A stretch of DNA of 64,000 nt, taken from contig NZ_GL987988.1 in the NCBI RefSeq assembly GCF_000158195.2, forward strand, positions 641,747-705,746, in the 5' to 3' direction. The notes under the pieces are model-generated. The model saw only the letters and a list, made by a program, of their open reading frames with translations, was not told where the DNA came from and did not search any database. This document shows, one piece after another, positions 8,256 to 16,875 of this stretch. Made by a program: the position numbers and the translations under genes. This stretch comes from Fusobacterium mortiferum ATCC 9817 (GTDB taxonomy: Bacteria; Fusobacteriota; Fusobacteriia; Fusobacteriales; Fusobacteriaceae). Every line of letters begins with the position of its first letter. Position 1 is the stretch's first letter.

Positions 8256-8313
8256 AAAAATAGTATTTTTATATAAAAAATACTTAAAAATAAACATTTA
8301 GGAGATGAGATTA

Positions 8314-8382
8314 ATGAAAATTTTAATATGTTTTATTTTAGCAATTTTTATTACTGCTCTTAAAATTAATATTTTCTGTTAA
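8314..8382 (+). CDS. Micro-ORF 1 upstream of kdpF (22 aa, hydrophobic)
   Basis: A 22-codon frame (MKILICFILAI then FITALKINIFC) with an AGGAG site nine bases before the ATG. It is almost wholly hydrophobic and could span the membrane once. It is similar to the next micro-ORF: both begin MKIL and end with Lys-x-x-x-Phe-Cys before the stop. KdpF itself is a separate small ORF further on. The function is unknown; it may be an accessory single-helix subunit of the Kdp complex or a regulatory leader peptide. Confidence 0.6.
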   Translation: MKILICFILAIFITALKINIFC

Positions 8383-8411
8383 TACTAGTTAGTTCAAAGG
8401 AGGAAATTATC

Positions 8412-8477
8412 ATGAAAATTTTAACTTTTTCTATATTGCTATCAGTTTTAATTATTAAATTTGTTGTTTTCTGTTAG
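8412..8477 (+). CDS. Micro-ORF 2 upstream of kdpF (21 aa, paralogue of micro-ORF 1)
   Basis: A 21-codon frame (MKILTFSILLS then VLIIKFVVFC) preceded by a strong AAAGGAGG site with ideal spacing. It is hydrophobic throughout and related to micro-ORF 1 in length, first four residues and the terminal Phe-Cys, so the pair looks like a tandem duplication. It differs from KdpF, which ends in NPDKF. The strong ribosome site argues that it is translated. Its role is unknown. Confidence 0.62.
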   Translation: MKILTFSILLSVLIIKFVVFC

Positions 8478-8532
8478 TAGCAAATTTAAAAATAAATTTA
8501 TATTGAGACAGATATTTGTTGAGGGAGGAATT

Positions 8533-8610
8533 ATGTATATTTTGGGAACTATTGTATTTTTATTATTTATCTATTTATTTTATGTACTTTTTAATCCAGA
8601 TAAATTTTAA
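8533..8610 (+). CDS. kdpF: KdpF, small stabilising subunit of the K+ ATPase
   Basis: A 25-residue single-helix peptide (MYILGTIVFLLFI, then YLFYVLFNPDKF). The C-terminal Tyr-x-Leu-x-x-Pro-(D/E)-Lys-Phe pattern and the length fit KdpF, which sits at the KdpA/KdpB interface and stabilises the complex. It has a GGGAGG ribosome site and ends 15 bp before kdpA. Confidence 0.85.
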   Translation: MYILGTIVFLLFIYLFYVLFNPDKF

Positions 8611-8625
8611 GGAGGAATATTTATT

Positions 8626-10257
8626 ATGACTTTATTTAATTTATTTCTTTATCTATTGGCATTTATCTTATTGATAATACCAGTTGGTAAACATCTTGCA
8701 AAAATAATTATGTATGAGAAAACTATAGGAGAAAAAATTTTCTCGGTAATTGAAGCTCCTATTTTCAAACCAATAAAATGTACTTGTGAAAATATGAGTT
8801 TAAAAAATTATATTCTATCATTCTTAGTAGTTAACTTAGTAATGTACTGTTTAACCTATGGAATTTTAACTATGCAAGGGAATTCACCTTCACTTGCTTT
8901 CAACACAGCAATAAGTTTTATTACTAATACAAATCTACAACACTACTCTGGTGAGTGGTTAAATGGAATAGCTTCAAGACTTGCTCTTATAAACTTAATG
9001 TTTACTTCAGCAGCAAGTGGTATGGCTATATGTATGGCAATTATTAGAGGAGTTATGGGAATTAGACTTGGTAATTTCTATGAGGATATAGTAAAATCTG
9101 TAACTAGATTATTACTTCCAGCTTCTATCATAGTGGGTGTAGGACTTGTACTTTGTGGTTTACCTCAAACATTTGATACACAAATAATAGTAAAAACTGT
9201 TGAAGACAAATATCAAGTTATACCCTTAGGACCAGCAGCAGCTTGGGAAGCAATCAAACACTTAGGAACTAATGGAGGAGGTCTTTTTTCATCAAACTCT
9301 ACACACCCCTTTGAAAATATTTCATTATGGTCTAACTATATAGAGATGATGTCTATGATGATTTTCCCTGGAGCTACAACTGTTGCTTTTGGTATAGTTG
9401 CTAAGAATAAAAAACAAGGTTGGTATGTATTCTTATCAATATTTGTATTATTCTTAATCTCTTTCTTTATGATATATTACTTTGAACAGCAAGGTGCTCC
9501 TATATTTAAAGAGTTTGGAATTACAGGAATGAATATGGAAGGGAAAGAGGTAAGATTTGGACTAATAGCTTCTGCACTTTTCACTGATATAACTACTTCG
9601 TTTACAACAGGAAGTGTAAATAATATGCATGACTCGCTTACTCCAATAGCTGGAATGATGCCATTATGGAATATGATGCTTAACTGCATCTTTGGAGGTA
9701 AGGGAGTAGGATTTATGAATGTAATCATGTATATGATTTTAGGAGTATTCTTATGTGGGTTAATGGTTGGAAGAACTCCAGAGTTCTTTGGAAAAAAATT
9801 AGAAGCAAGAGAGATGCAAATTATTACTTTTTTAATTCTAGTACACCCAATTATTATACTTGTACCAAGTGCTATCTCATTAGTTACTGAGTTAGGATAT
9901 GGAGGACTATCAAATCCTGGATTCCATGGAATATCACAAGTATTATATGAATATACTTCAAGTGCTGCTAACAATGGTTCTGGATTTGAAGGATTAGGAG
10001 ATTCTACTACATTCTGGAATATCACAACAGGTATAGTAATGTTTTTAGGAAGATATATCAGTATGGTATTAATGATTGTAGTTGGATATTCATTATACAA
10101 GAAAAAATCTGTACCTGTTACAGAAACTACATTTAGAACTGATAACTTAACATTTTCATTTATCTTATTCTTTATAATATTAATAATAGGTGCTCTTACA
10201 TTCCTACCTGCTTTAGCACTAGGACCTATTGCAGAACATTTGAGCATTTGGAGGTAA
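8626..10257 (+). CDS. kdpA: KdpA, potassium-binding/translocating subunit of Kdp ATPase
   Basis: A 543-residue polytopic membrane protein. It carries the KdpA filter-region signatures [48 protein letters not shown] and [15 protein letters not shown], one for each of the four pore-loop repeats. The length agrees with KdpA (about 560). The family is part of the high-affinity K+-importing P-type ATPase KdpFABC, induced at low K+. A GGAGG site precedes the ATG. It is followed after 7 bp by kdpB. Confidence 0.97.
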   Translation: MTLFNLFLYLLAFILLIIPVGKHLAKIIMYEKTIGEKIFSVIEAPIFKPIKCTCENMSLKNYILSFLVVNLVMYCLTYGILTMQGNSPSLAFNTAISFITNTNLQHYSGEWLNGIASRLALINLMFTSAASGMAICMAIIRGVMGIRLGNFYEDIVKSVTRLLLPASIIVGVGLVLCGLPQTFDTQIIVKTVEDKYQVIPLGPAAAWEAIKHLGTNGGGLFSSNSTHPFENISLWSNYIEMMSMMIFPGATTVAFGIVAKNKKQGWYVFLSIFVLFLISFFMIYYFEQQGAPIFKEFGITGMNMEGKEVRFGLIASALFTDITTSFTTGSVNNMHDSLTPIAGMMPLWNMMLNCIFGGKGVGFMNVIMYMILGVFLCGLMVGRTPEFFGKKLEAREMQIITFLILVHPIIILVPSAISLVTELGYGGLSNPGFHGISQVLYEYTSSAANNGSGFEGLGDSTTFWNITTGIVMFLGRYISMVLMIVVGYSLYKKKSVPVTETTFRTDNLTFSFILFFIILIIGALTFLPALALGPIAEHLSIWR

Positions 10258-10264
10258 TTCAATT

Positions 10265-12318
10265 ATGAGTAAACATAAAGTAAAAGGTATAGATAGTGCC
10301 ATTTTACATCAAGCATTTATAGATTCTTTTAAAAAATTAAATCCAAAGATACTTATTAAAAATCCAGTTATCTTTGTAGTTGAAATAGGATTCTTTTTAA
10401 CACTTTTATTAACTATTCATCCAGCTATTTTTAGCGAGGCTGAAACGAATTTAAGAGTGTTTAATGCTATTATTTGTTTTATTTTATTTGTTACAGTATT
10501 ATTTGCTAACTTTGCTGAGGCAATAGCTGAAGGAAGAGGAAAGGCTCAAGCTGATAGTTTAAAAAAGACTAGAAAAAATACAGTAGCTAATCTTTTAAAA
10601 GCTGATGGAACTACCACACAAGTAGACGCTGGTTCTCTTAAAAAGGGAGATATAGTTATAGTTAATACTGGAGAATTAATTCCTAGCGATGGTGTGGTAA
10701 TTGAGGGGATTGCTTCTGTTGATGAGTCAGCAATCACAGGGGAGTCTGCTCCTGTTGTTAAAGAAGCAGGAGGAGATTTTTCTTCAGTAACAGGTGGTAC
10801 TCGTGTAGTAAGTGATAAAATTAAAGTTAAAATTTCTGTATCTGCTGGAGAGTCATTCTTAGATAAGATGATTAACTTAGTAGAAGGTGCTGAAAGAAAG
10901 AAAACTCCTAATGAGATAGCTCTTAATACAGTACTTGTTGGACTTACATTGATATTCTTAGTTGTTATTGTTACTTTATTCCCTATGGGACTTTATGTAG
11001 GAGTACAACTTCCATTATCAACTCTTATAGCTTTACTTGTATGTTTAATTCCTACTACAATTGGTGGATTACTTTCAGCAATAGGTATAGCTGGTATGGA
11101 TAGAGTTAATAAATTTAATGTTATTGCTATGTCAGGTAAAGCTGTTGAAACTTGTGGAGATATAAATACAATTATTTTAGACAAAACAGGAACTATTACA
11201 TTTGGTAATAGACTTGCAAGTGAATTTATTCCTGTTGAGGGAGTAAGCAAAAAAGATATTATTGAATACTCTGTTATCTCTTCATTAAAAGATTTAACTC
11301 CAGAGGGACGTTCAATTGTAGAGTTAGGAAAAAAATTTGAATGTATTTTAGATGAGAAAGATTATGAAAAAGCTGAATTTTTAGAGTTTTCTGCTCAAAC
11401 AAAAACAAGTGGAATTAATTTAACTGATGGTAGAAAAGTTAGAAAGGGTTCTGGTTCATCTATTAAGAAATTTGTAGAGGAACAAAATGGAACTGTGCCA
11501 AAAGACTTAGATGAGATTGTAGATAGAGTATCAAGACTTGGAGGAACTCCATTAGTACTTGCAGTGAACAATAAAGTTCTTGGGGTAATCTACTTAAAAG
11601 ATACTGTAAAACCTGGTTTAAAAGAAAGATTTGATAACATTAGAAAAATGGGAATCAAAACTATCATGTGTACTGGAGATAACCCACTTACAGCTGAAAC
11701 TATTGCTAGAGAAGCTGGTATAGATGAGTTTGTAGCAGAATGTACTCCTGAACAAAAATAGAAGTTATCAAAAGAGAGCAAGCTCAAGGTAAATTAATAG
11801 CTATGACAGGGGACGGAACAAATGACGCACCTGCACTAGCTCAAGCTGATGTTGGTATTGCAATGAATAGTGGTACAACAGCAGCTAAAGAGGCAGCTAA
11901 TATGGTCGACTTAGATTCTGACCCTACTAAAATATTAGAAGTTGTAGAGATTGGAAAACAGTTATTAATAACTCGTGGAGCTTTAACTACATTTAGTATA
12001 GCAAACGATGTAGCTAAATACTTTGCTATTATTCCAGCTATGTTTATAGTTGCTATTCCTCAAATGGAAATTTTAAATATTATGAAACTTTCATCACCTG
12101 TAAGTGCTATTGTTTCAGCTCTTATATTTAACGCAATTATAATCCCATTACTTGTACCAATTGCTTTAAGAGGTGTATCTTATAAACCAATGAAAATTGA
12201 GATTATGTTACTTAAAAACTTAGCTATCTATGGAGTTGGAGGAATTTTAGCTCCATTCGTAGGAATTAAATTAATAGATATGATTATTACTCCAATGCTA
12301 AGAGCTTTAGGAATGTAA
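10265..12318 (+). pseudogene. kdpB: KdpB, ATPase subunit, interrupted by a one-base frameshift
   Basis: The two pieces together give a full KdpB. The first (10265-11761) has membrane helices, the TGES actuator loop (ITGESAPV), phosphorylated Asp306 in DKTGTIT and the nucleotide domain up to VAECTPEQK. There the frame hits TAG at 11759. The second piece continues in the -1 frame as [20 protein letters not shown] and contains [10 protein letters not shown] and the last helices; its first ATG is at 11803. Adding one A to the five-A run before the TAG restores an uninterrupted protein of about 684 residues. Nothing else is decayed, so a sequencing error, a very recent mutation or recoding are all possible. 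There is no classic X-XXY-YYZ slippery heptamer. Confidence 0.88.
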
Positions 12319-12336
12319 TAATAGGAGGATATATAA

Positions 12337-12918
12337 ATGGAAAGTAAATCTGAGATTTTGAAAAAAAGTGTATATATAACAATTGCACTATTTATATTAG
12401 CAATAGGTTATACTTGTGCAATAAATGGTTTTGCTCAAATATTTTTCAATCATAGTGCTAATGGAAGTATCATTATAAAAGATGGACAAGCAATAGGAAG
12501 TAAACATATAGGACAGATTTTTACCGATGCTAAGTACTTCCATGGAAGGCCATCAGCATATAACTACAACACTTATACCACAGAGGAGGAAGCTCAAGTG
12601 CTCCCAGCATCTGGAGGTACTAATTTAGGACTTAGCAATCCTACTTATACAGAGAATATAAAAGCTAATATAGAGAAATTATTAGTTGAAAATCCTGGAT
12701 TAAAAGTTGAGGATATTCCTGTTGAAATGCTTACAGCTTCTGGTTCTGGACTTGACCCACATATCACAATACAAGGGGCAATGATACAAGTTGACAGAGT
12801 AGCTAAAGAAAATGGAATTGCTAAAGATGAAGTAGTAACTTTAATAAATAAAATAGCTCATAAAGGCATTGTTAATGTGTTAGAACTTAACTTAGCTTTA
12901 GAAGAATTAGCTAAATAA
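12337..12918 (+). CDS. kdpC: KdpC, accessory subunit of Kdp ATPase
   Basis: A 193-residue protein with one N-terminal membrane helix (about residues 11-33) and an extracytoplasmic domain. It has the KdpC signatures FHGRPSAYNY, ASGGTNLGLSNP and ASGSGLDPHIT. KdpC caps KdpA and helps K+ capture in the KdpFABC complex. It follows kdpB by 18 bp with an AGGAGG site and is the last gene of the operon; a terminator follows. Confidence 0.96.
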   Translation: MESKSEILKKSVYITIALFILAIGYTCAINGFAQIFFNHSANGSIIIKDGQAIGSKHIGQIFTDAKYFHGRPSAYNYNTYTTEEEAQVLPASGGTNLGLSNPTYTENIKANIEKLLVENPGLKVEDIPVEMLTASGSGLDPHITIQGAMIQVDRVAKENGIAKDEVVTLINKIAHKGIVNVLELNLALEELAK

Positions 12919-12954
12919 GTCACTACATATAAATTTATTTCATAAGTCAAAACT

Positions 12955-12990
12955 CTGAAAAAGCAACTAATATATTGGTTGCTTTTTCAT
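12955..12990 (+). terminator. Terminator of the kdp operon
   Basis: AAAAAGCAACTA and TGGTTGCTTTTT form a stem around a short AT loop, with a T run inside and after the 3' arm. Confidence 0.85.
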
Positions 12991-13240
12991 TTGATTTTTA
13001 CTTTCAAAGATATTACAAATTCATTTAACTAGCAATTATAAAGATAAGAAAAATACTTAATTTATAAATACTCAGATAATATATCTTTTAATTTAAAACT
13101 AAATATTTCTCTCTTTAAAACTGAAGAGCTAACTATGATTACTGAATTTAAAATAACAGTAAATTGCTTAAAGCATAGCTATAAATAATTAATAAAATAT
13201 TTAAATGATGATAAATATAGTCCCTTAATGAAAGTTATTT
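12991..13240. other. Intergenic stretch without recognisable content
   Basis: Very AT-rich, multiple stops in all frames. It joins the kdp terminator to a block of decayed genes and may itself be decayed, but I see no family signal. Confidence 0.4.
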
Positions 13241-13370
13241 GCTAAATACTCCTGATAGTTATCCTGTTCATTTAAGAATTCCTTTAAAAGAATATTTTAA
13301 TTTTGATTTATATGTTAGTAAAGAAGAGTTTTTTAAAAACAATACTCCAGTTTTAACTAATAAATGGTAA
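13241..13370 (+). pseudogene. Fragment of an unidentified gene (C-terminal piece)
   Basis: An open stretch of about 40 codons ending at TAA 13368-13370. It translates to protein-like sequence (PDSYPVHLRIPLKEYFNF, then VSKEEFFKNNTPVLTNKW) without its own start or ribosome site. Composition and charge pattern look coding, unlike the flanks. I do not recognise the family. It is probably the surviving 3' end of a gene lost to deletion. Confidence 0.4.
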
Positions 13371-13371
13371 A

Positions 13372-13403
13372 AAAGTATTAGGAGAGTTTATCTCTCCCAG
13401 TAA
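13372..13403. terminator. Bidirectional hairpin between two gene remnants
   Basis: GGAGAG(A) and TCTCTCC form a short stem at 13380-13397. Read leftward, TAATACTTTTTT follows. It lies between the two facing pseudogene ends. Confidence 0.55.
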
Positions 13404-13735
13404 TTATTTATTATTTGATACACTATTGAGCAAGTTCATCATACTAATATTAGCATTAGGATAAACATGTAAATAGGTATTTAGAGCAGTTTCTACTTTT
13501 TCATGACCAAGTCTTTACTTATAACAATTGGATTTATTCCTAAATGTATTAGTAAGATTACATGATTATGTTTTAGATTATGTAATCTTATCTTTTCAAT
13601 ATTTTCAGCTTTAGTTATTCTCTTCATTTCATGTTCAAATAAATGTTTAGTATATGGAAATAATCTATCTTGTGGTTGAAGTTGATAAAGTTTATTAATG
13701 TATTCTCTTGATAATCCAAAGACCTGTGAGAGGTA
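13404..13735 (-). pseudogene. Tyrosine recombinase (phage-type integrase) C-terminal remnant
   Basis: Read leftward, the translation gives GLSREYINKLYQLQPQDR, LFPYTKHLFEHEMKR and IRLHNLKHNHVILLIHLGIN, then after a frame break KVETALNTYLHVYPN. These match the catalytic domain of integrases: the H-x-L-(R/K)-H box (HNLKH, with the usual Arg replaced by Lys), LLIHLG, and the end containing the nucleophile Tyr (LNTYLHVYP). The N-terminus is missing and a frameshift lies near 13516 between SKDL and GHEK. It is dead. It suggests that an integrated element was once attached here. Confidence 0.75.
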
Positions 13736-13849
13736 AAAAATTCTTGTAGTAATAGAATAGTAATAAAAATTTAAAATCTAAAAAAGACTATACCCAAAAT
13801 TTTAATCTATAGAGGATGTATTTTTTATATCTAAATATTTAATAAAAAT

Positions 13850-13880
13850 AAAATAGCCAAATTTATTGGCTATTTTACTA
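13850..13880 (-). terminator. Terminator after the 63-residue gene
   Basis: AAATAGCCAA and TTGGCTATTT form a perfect stem around an ATTTA-like loop, with A/T-rich flanks. It lies just downstream of the leftward gene ending at 13885. Confidence 0.75.
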
Positions 13881-13884
13881 AGAG

Positions 13885-14076
13885 TTATTTTTCTATTTTT
13901 TTAAATTTTAGATTTTTTTCAATTAAAGCAAATACAGCTTCATGAGTTAAATTTTTTTGTCCTTTTAATGTTTCAAGGTACTCTTTTACAGCTTCATGCT
14001 CTTTTTTATGATATTTATTTATTATATAATGTACATCAGCTTCTTGGTTAAAATTTACATATTTATGTTCTTTCAT
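13885..14076 (-). CDS. Small conserved-looking protein of unknown function (63 aa)
   Basis: A soluble, charged, largely helical protein starting MKEHKYVNFNQEADVHYI and ending LKFKKIEK. A good AGGAG ribosome site precedes the ATG and a terminator follows, so it is probably a real gene. No family is recognised. It lies 53 bp downstream of the hsp20-like gene in the same direction, so it may be co-transcribed and heat-inducible by inference. Confidence 0.65.
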   Translation of the reverse strand: MKEHKYVNFNQEADVHYIINKYHKKEHEAVKEYLETLKGQKNLTHEAVFALIEKNLKFKKIEK

Positions 14077-14129
14077 TTAAAGTCAACTCCTATTTTTACT
14101 AAAACTTTTATTCTATTTTTTAATATTTA

Positions 14130-14558
14130 TTATCCTTCTATTTGAATATATTTTTTTTCTTCTGCTAATTCTTTAGCTTCTTTTTTAAGAACTTCTAATT
14201 TAAGTAGTCCGTTTTCAAATTTTCCTTTAATATCTTCTTGAGTAATATTATCTCCAATATAGAAGCTTCTAGTAAATTGACCAGTATATCTTTCTTTTCT
14301 TATATATTTACCTTCTTTATCTTTTTCATCTTTATTTTCATTGTGTGCAGCTGTGACAATTAAGTAACCATTATTGATTTCAGCTTTAATATCTTCTTTA
14401 TTAAAACCTGGAAGTTCAATTTCAAGAAGATAATTATCTTTAAGTTCTTTTATATCAGTTTTTCCAAAAGAACTTTGTTTTTTTAAATTATCTCCAAAAA
14501 AATCATCTTCAAAAACATCATCAATAAATCCTTTTCTAAAAATACTAGGCATTAACAT
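14130..14558 (-). CDS. hsp20: Hsp20/alpha-crystallin small heat shock protein
   Basis: A 142-residue ATP-independent holdase. The alpha-crystallin domain covers about residues 35-135, with the typical YLLEIELPGFNKEDIKAEI, RKERYTGQFTRSFYI and the A-x-x-x-NGLL-x-(V/L) box (KFENGLLKLEVLKKE). A C-terminal IxI-like tail (KYIQIEG) is present. Of the three candidate ATGs, I chose 14558: AAGGAG is seven bases upstream of it and abuts the first ATG at 14567. The promoter carries a CIRCE-like operator. Confidence 0.93.
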   Translation of the reverse strand: MLMPSIFRKGFIDDVFEDDFFGDNLKKQSSFGKTDIKELKDNYLLEIELPGFNKEDIKAEINNGYLIVTAAHNENKDEKDKEGKYIRKERYTGQFTRSFYIGDNITQEDIKGKFENGLLKLEVLKKEAKELAEEKKYIQIEG

Positions 14559-14643
14559 ATATACCATCTCCTTAATAAATATTATTTAAAATTTTTCAAT
14601 TTTGATTATATGTTTTTAATACCTTCTCTTCATTTACAAATTA

Positions 14644-14672
14644 ATTATACTCTTTTTTATTAGCAAAGTCAA
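14644..14672 (-). promoter_or_regulatory. Promoter of hsp20
   Basis: On the minus strand TTGACT (14667-14672) and TATAAT (14644-14649) with a 17-bp spacer, about 86 bp upstream of the start codon. Its -35 box lies inside the CIRCE-like element. Confidence 0.8.
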
Positions 14673-14686
14673 TAGATGAGTGCTAA
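14660..14686. promoter_or_regulatory. CIRCE-like HrcA operator, one arm degenerate
   Basis: TTAGCAAAG, nine bases, GAGTGCTAA. The right arm and the nine-base spacing match CIRCE (TTAGCACTC-N9-GAGTGCTAA) exactly; the left arm matches in the first six positions. It overlaps the -35 box of hsp20, consistent with HrcA repression. No hrcA gene is in the window. Confidence 0.7.
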
Positions 14687-14713
14687 AAATTTTAAAAATT
14701 TATTTAAGAATAA

Positions 14714-14748
14714 AAAACTCCCTTTTTAATTTAAAAGGGAGTTTTATC
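14714..14748 (-). terminator. Terminator after the ThrE-type exporter genes
   Basis: AAACTCCCTTTT and AAAAGGGAGTTT pair around AATTT, followed leftward by a T run. It lies 10 bp downstream of the exporter gene stop at 14758. Confidence 0.88.
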
Positions 14749-14757
14749 TCTAAAAGA

Positions 14758-15246
14758 CTAAAATCTATGAAAATTTTTTTTTCGTATTTTAATTTTCTTT
14801 TTAATATTTTGATAACGTCTAAATTTATAATAAATTTGAGAAAAAGTTGATACCATAACTATTCCTAAAGTAATAGCTATAGTTACAAGTAGTGTATCAA
14901 TTCCTCTTTGAGTAGCTTCAGGAATTTTATTTTCAACAAAATATGACATAGTAAAATATATTCCACTTCCAGGAACAAGGGGAATAAGACTAGCTATTAA
15001 TGTTGAAGTAACAGGAGTTTTTAATACTCTTGCCATTATCTCAGAGTATATAGTTATTCCAATAGAAGATAAGAAAAAAGCTCCAGGTTCAGAAGTACCA
15101 TTTGCTTTAAAGAAAATAAATATAACCCAACCAATAACTCCACCAATACTAGCTGCTATTAATTTTTTCCCTTTTAAGTTAAAAAGTATTCCAAAAGCAA
15201 ATGTACTTCCAGCAGAGGCTAATATTTCAATAAAAGTTCTATTCAT
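14758..15246 (-). CDS. Threonine/serine exporter, small membrane subunit (ThrE_2/DUF3815 type)
   Basis: A 162-residue membrane protein with about five hydrophobic helices, including TLIASLIPLVPGSGIYF with the proline/glycine-rich PLVPGSG box of the family, and a basic C-terminal tail. In many bacteria the ThrE exporter is split into a long and a short subunit, as here. Its ATG overlaps the stop of the long subunit (TAATG), indicating translational coupling. Export of threonine or serine is the family role; substrate and direction are not proven by sequence. Confidence 0.88.
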   Translation of the reverse strand: MNRTFIEILASAGSTFAFGILFNLKGKKLIAASIGGVIGWVIFIFFKANGTSEPGAFFLSSIGITIYSEIMARVLKTPVTSTLIASLIPLVPGSGIYFTMSYFVENKIPEATQRGIDTLLVTIAITLGIVMVSTFSQIYYKFRRYQNIKKKIKIRKKNFHRF

Positions 15247-16004
15247 TATACACCTCCGAATTTTAAAATAATAAATAGAGCAATTCCTGTTCCAGATGCA
15301 AGAGCAGCTCCTATTAGAAAAGCTTCAGCAGCTCTAGATAAACCTGATAATAAATCTCCAGCAACTAAATCCCTAACAGCATTGGTAAGGGCTATTCCAG
15401 GAACTAGAAGCATAATAGTACCTATTGTAGAATAGGAAACAGTATTAGTAAAACCTATCTTAAAGCTTATATAAGATGATAATGTACAAATAAATCCACC
15501 TAATATATTAATAAAAAAGTTATTAGCTTGTAGCTTGTTAGCAAGATTAGATATTACAAAAATGATTCCTCCACCAATAGAAGCACTGAGAGCATCATGT
15601 AAATTTCCACCACCCAAAAGAGCAAAGAAAAAAGCACCTCCACAGTAAGCAGAGAAATATATAGAATTTTTATAAGGGACTTCATGCTCTATACAGTGTA
15701 ATTTCTCACTAAATTCTTCAAAGGTATATTTTTTTATATCTCTAACAAGTTGATTTATAGAGTGTATTTTATTTAAATTTGTAGTTCTCGATTGGACTCT
15801 TTCAACAGAGCAGAAAATCTTACCTTGGTAATTTCTAACAGAGGTAATGATGCAAGTAATAGATACAAAACATTGAGCATTAAGACCGTAATGTTTGCAT
15901 ATTCTAGAGATAATATCCTCAACTCTATAAGTCTCAGCCCCGCTTTGTAAGGCAATTTTACCAGTTAAATTAGCTAATGTTAAAATCTTGTTTTCATTTT
16001 CCAT
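15246..16004 (-). CDS. thrE: Threonine/serine exporter, large subunit (ThrE/DUF1212 type)
   Basis: A 252-residue protein with a cytosolic N-terminal domain (ALQSGAETYRVEDIISRIC, the family signature) followed by about five membrane helices from residue 120 on, including MLLVPGIALTNAVRDLVAGD. It is the DUF1212 half of the ThrE family of amino acid exporters. A GGGGGA ribosome site precedes the ATG. It is paired with the small subunit downstream. A threonine deaminase and a probable Ser/Thr symporter occur elsewhere in this window, so threonine turnover is a theme, though not in the same operon. Confidence 0.9.
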   Translation of the reverse strand: MENENKILTLANLTGKIALQSGAETYRVEDIISRICKHYGLNAQCFVSITCIITSVRNYQGKIFCSVERVQSRTTNLNKIHSINQLVRDIKKYTFEEFSEKLHCIEHEVPYKNSIYFSAYCGGAFFFALLGGGNLHDALSASIGGGIIFVISNLANKLQANNFFINILGGFICTLSSYISFKIGFTNTVSYSTIGTIMLLVPGIALTNAVRDLVAGDLLSGLSRAAEAFLIGAALASGTGIALFIILKFGGV

Positions 16005-16027
16005 GTTTCCCCCAAAATTAAAATAGT

Positions 16028-16765
16028 TTATTTAAACATTTCTAAAACTACTTTTGAATAATTACCATCATCATCATGAGCAATGAGAGGAGATAATACT
16101 CTAAGTCCAGAGTTTCCATTTTTAACTCCTTCTATTAAGAGGATTTTTCCTTCTTTTTCTAGTTTTGTATAGCAAAATTGAATTCTTTTAGGTTCAAGAG
16201 AGTATTTTTTCATAGTTTCAATAATATCGATAAGCCTATCAACTCTATGAACCATAACAAAATATCCTTTATCCTTTAAAAGATTAGATGCTGTTTCTAT
16301 TAAAGAGTTTAAGTTTATAGAGATTTCATGTCTGGCTAATGAAAGTTGATCTAAATCATTTAATTGTTTTTCTTCTCCATGAAACCTAAAAAAAGGTGGG
16401 TTAGTTACAACTAAATCAAAATATCCCTTTCTAAAATATTTATTCCAATTTTTCATATCGTCATTAATTATTTCTATTTGTTCTTGTAAATTATTTAATT
16501 CAATATTTCTTTTAGCTAAAGCACTAGATATACTCTGTATCTCTATCCCAGTAATTTTAGCTTTAGTTTTTTTAGAGAGAAAGAGTGGAATAACTCCATT
16601 ACCAGTTCCTAAATCTATGATATTCTTTGTTGTTCTTGTTATTGTTGCAAACTCTGAAACAAGAAGAGAATCAATAGAAAAAGAAAAATGATCAGCTCTT
16701 TGTATAATTTTCATATCTTTTTGTAAAAGATTTATAATAGTTTCAAATTGTTTTCCATCATTCAT
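16028..16765 (-). CDS. TrmN6-like tRNA1(Val) (adenine37-N6)-methyltransferase
   Basis: A 245-residue class I SAM methyltransferase. Motif I is IIDLGTGNGVIPLFLS and the adenine-N6 catalytic motif is VTNPPFF (N-P-P-F), with a preceding DHFSFSIDSLLVSEFA as in the YfiC/TrmN6 family. The family methylates N6 of A37 in tRNA. An AAGGAGG site lies before the ATG. It is followed 23 bp later by the ThrE genes in the same direction and may be in one unit with them. An rRNA or other N6-adenine target cannot be excluded. Confidence 0.85.
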   Translation of the reverse strand: MNDGKQFETIINLLQKDMKIIQRADHFSFSIDSLLVSEFATITRTTKNIIDLGTGNGVIPLFLSKKTKAKITGIEIQSISSALAKRNIELNNLQEQIEIINDDMKNWNKYFRKGYFDLVVTNPPFFRFHGEEKQLNDLDQLSLARHEISINLNSLIETASNLLKDKGYFVMVHRVDRLIDIIETMKKYSLEPKRIQFCYTKLEKEGKILLIEGVKNGNSGLRVLSPLIAHDDDGNYSKVVLEMFK

Positions 16766-16811
16766 AAAATAAATACCTCCTTAAAATATTATATCAAATT
16801 TAAAAAAATAA

Positions 16812-16850
16812 TAAAAGAGGCTACTACAACTAAAAGTTGTAATAGCCTTG
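16812..16850 (-). terminator. Terminator of the GntP-family permease gene
   Basis: AAGGCTATTACAACT and AGTTGTAGTAGCCT form a long stem on the minus strand, followed by CTTTTATTATTTTTT. Confidence 0.88.
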
Positions 16851-16875
16851 AATAAGGTTATGTAATAGTTAAAAA

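Noticed and set aside
9477..10262. 261-codon frame opposite kdpA
   Set aside because: Antisense shadow of a well-conserved gene; no ribosome site or family similarity.
11740..11765. Classic programmed -1 frameshift in kdpB
   Set aside because: The site reads GAA CAA AAA TAG and lacks an X-XXY-YYZ heptamer; a lost base or sequencing error is simpler.
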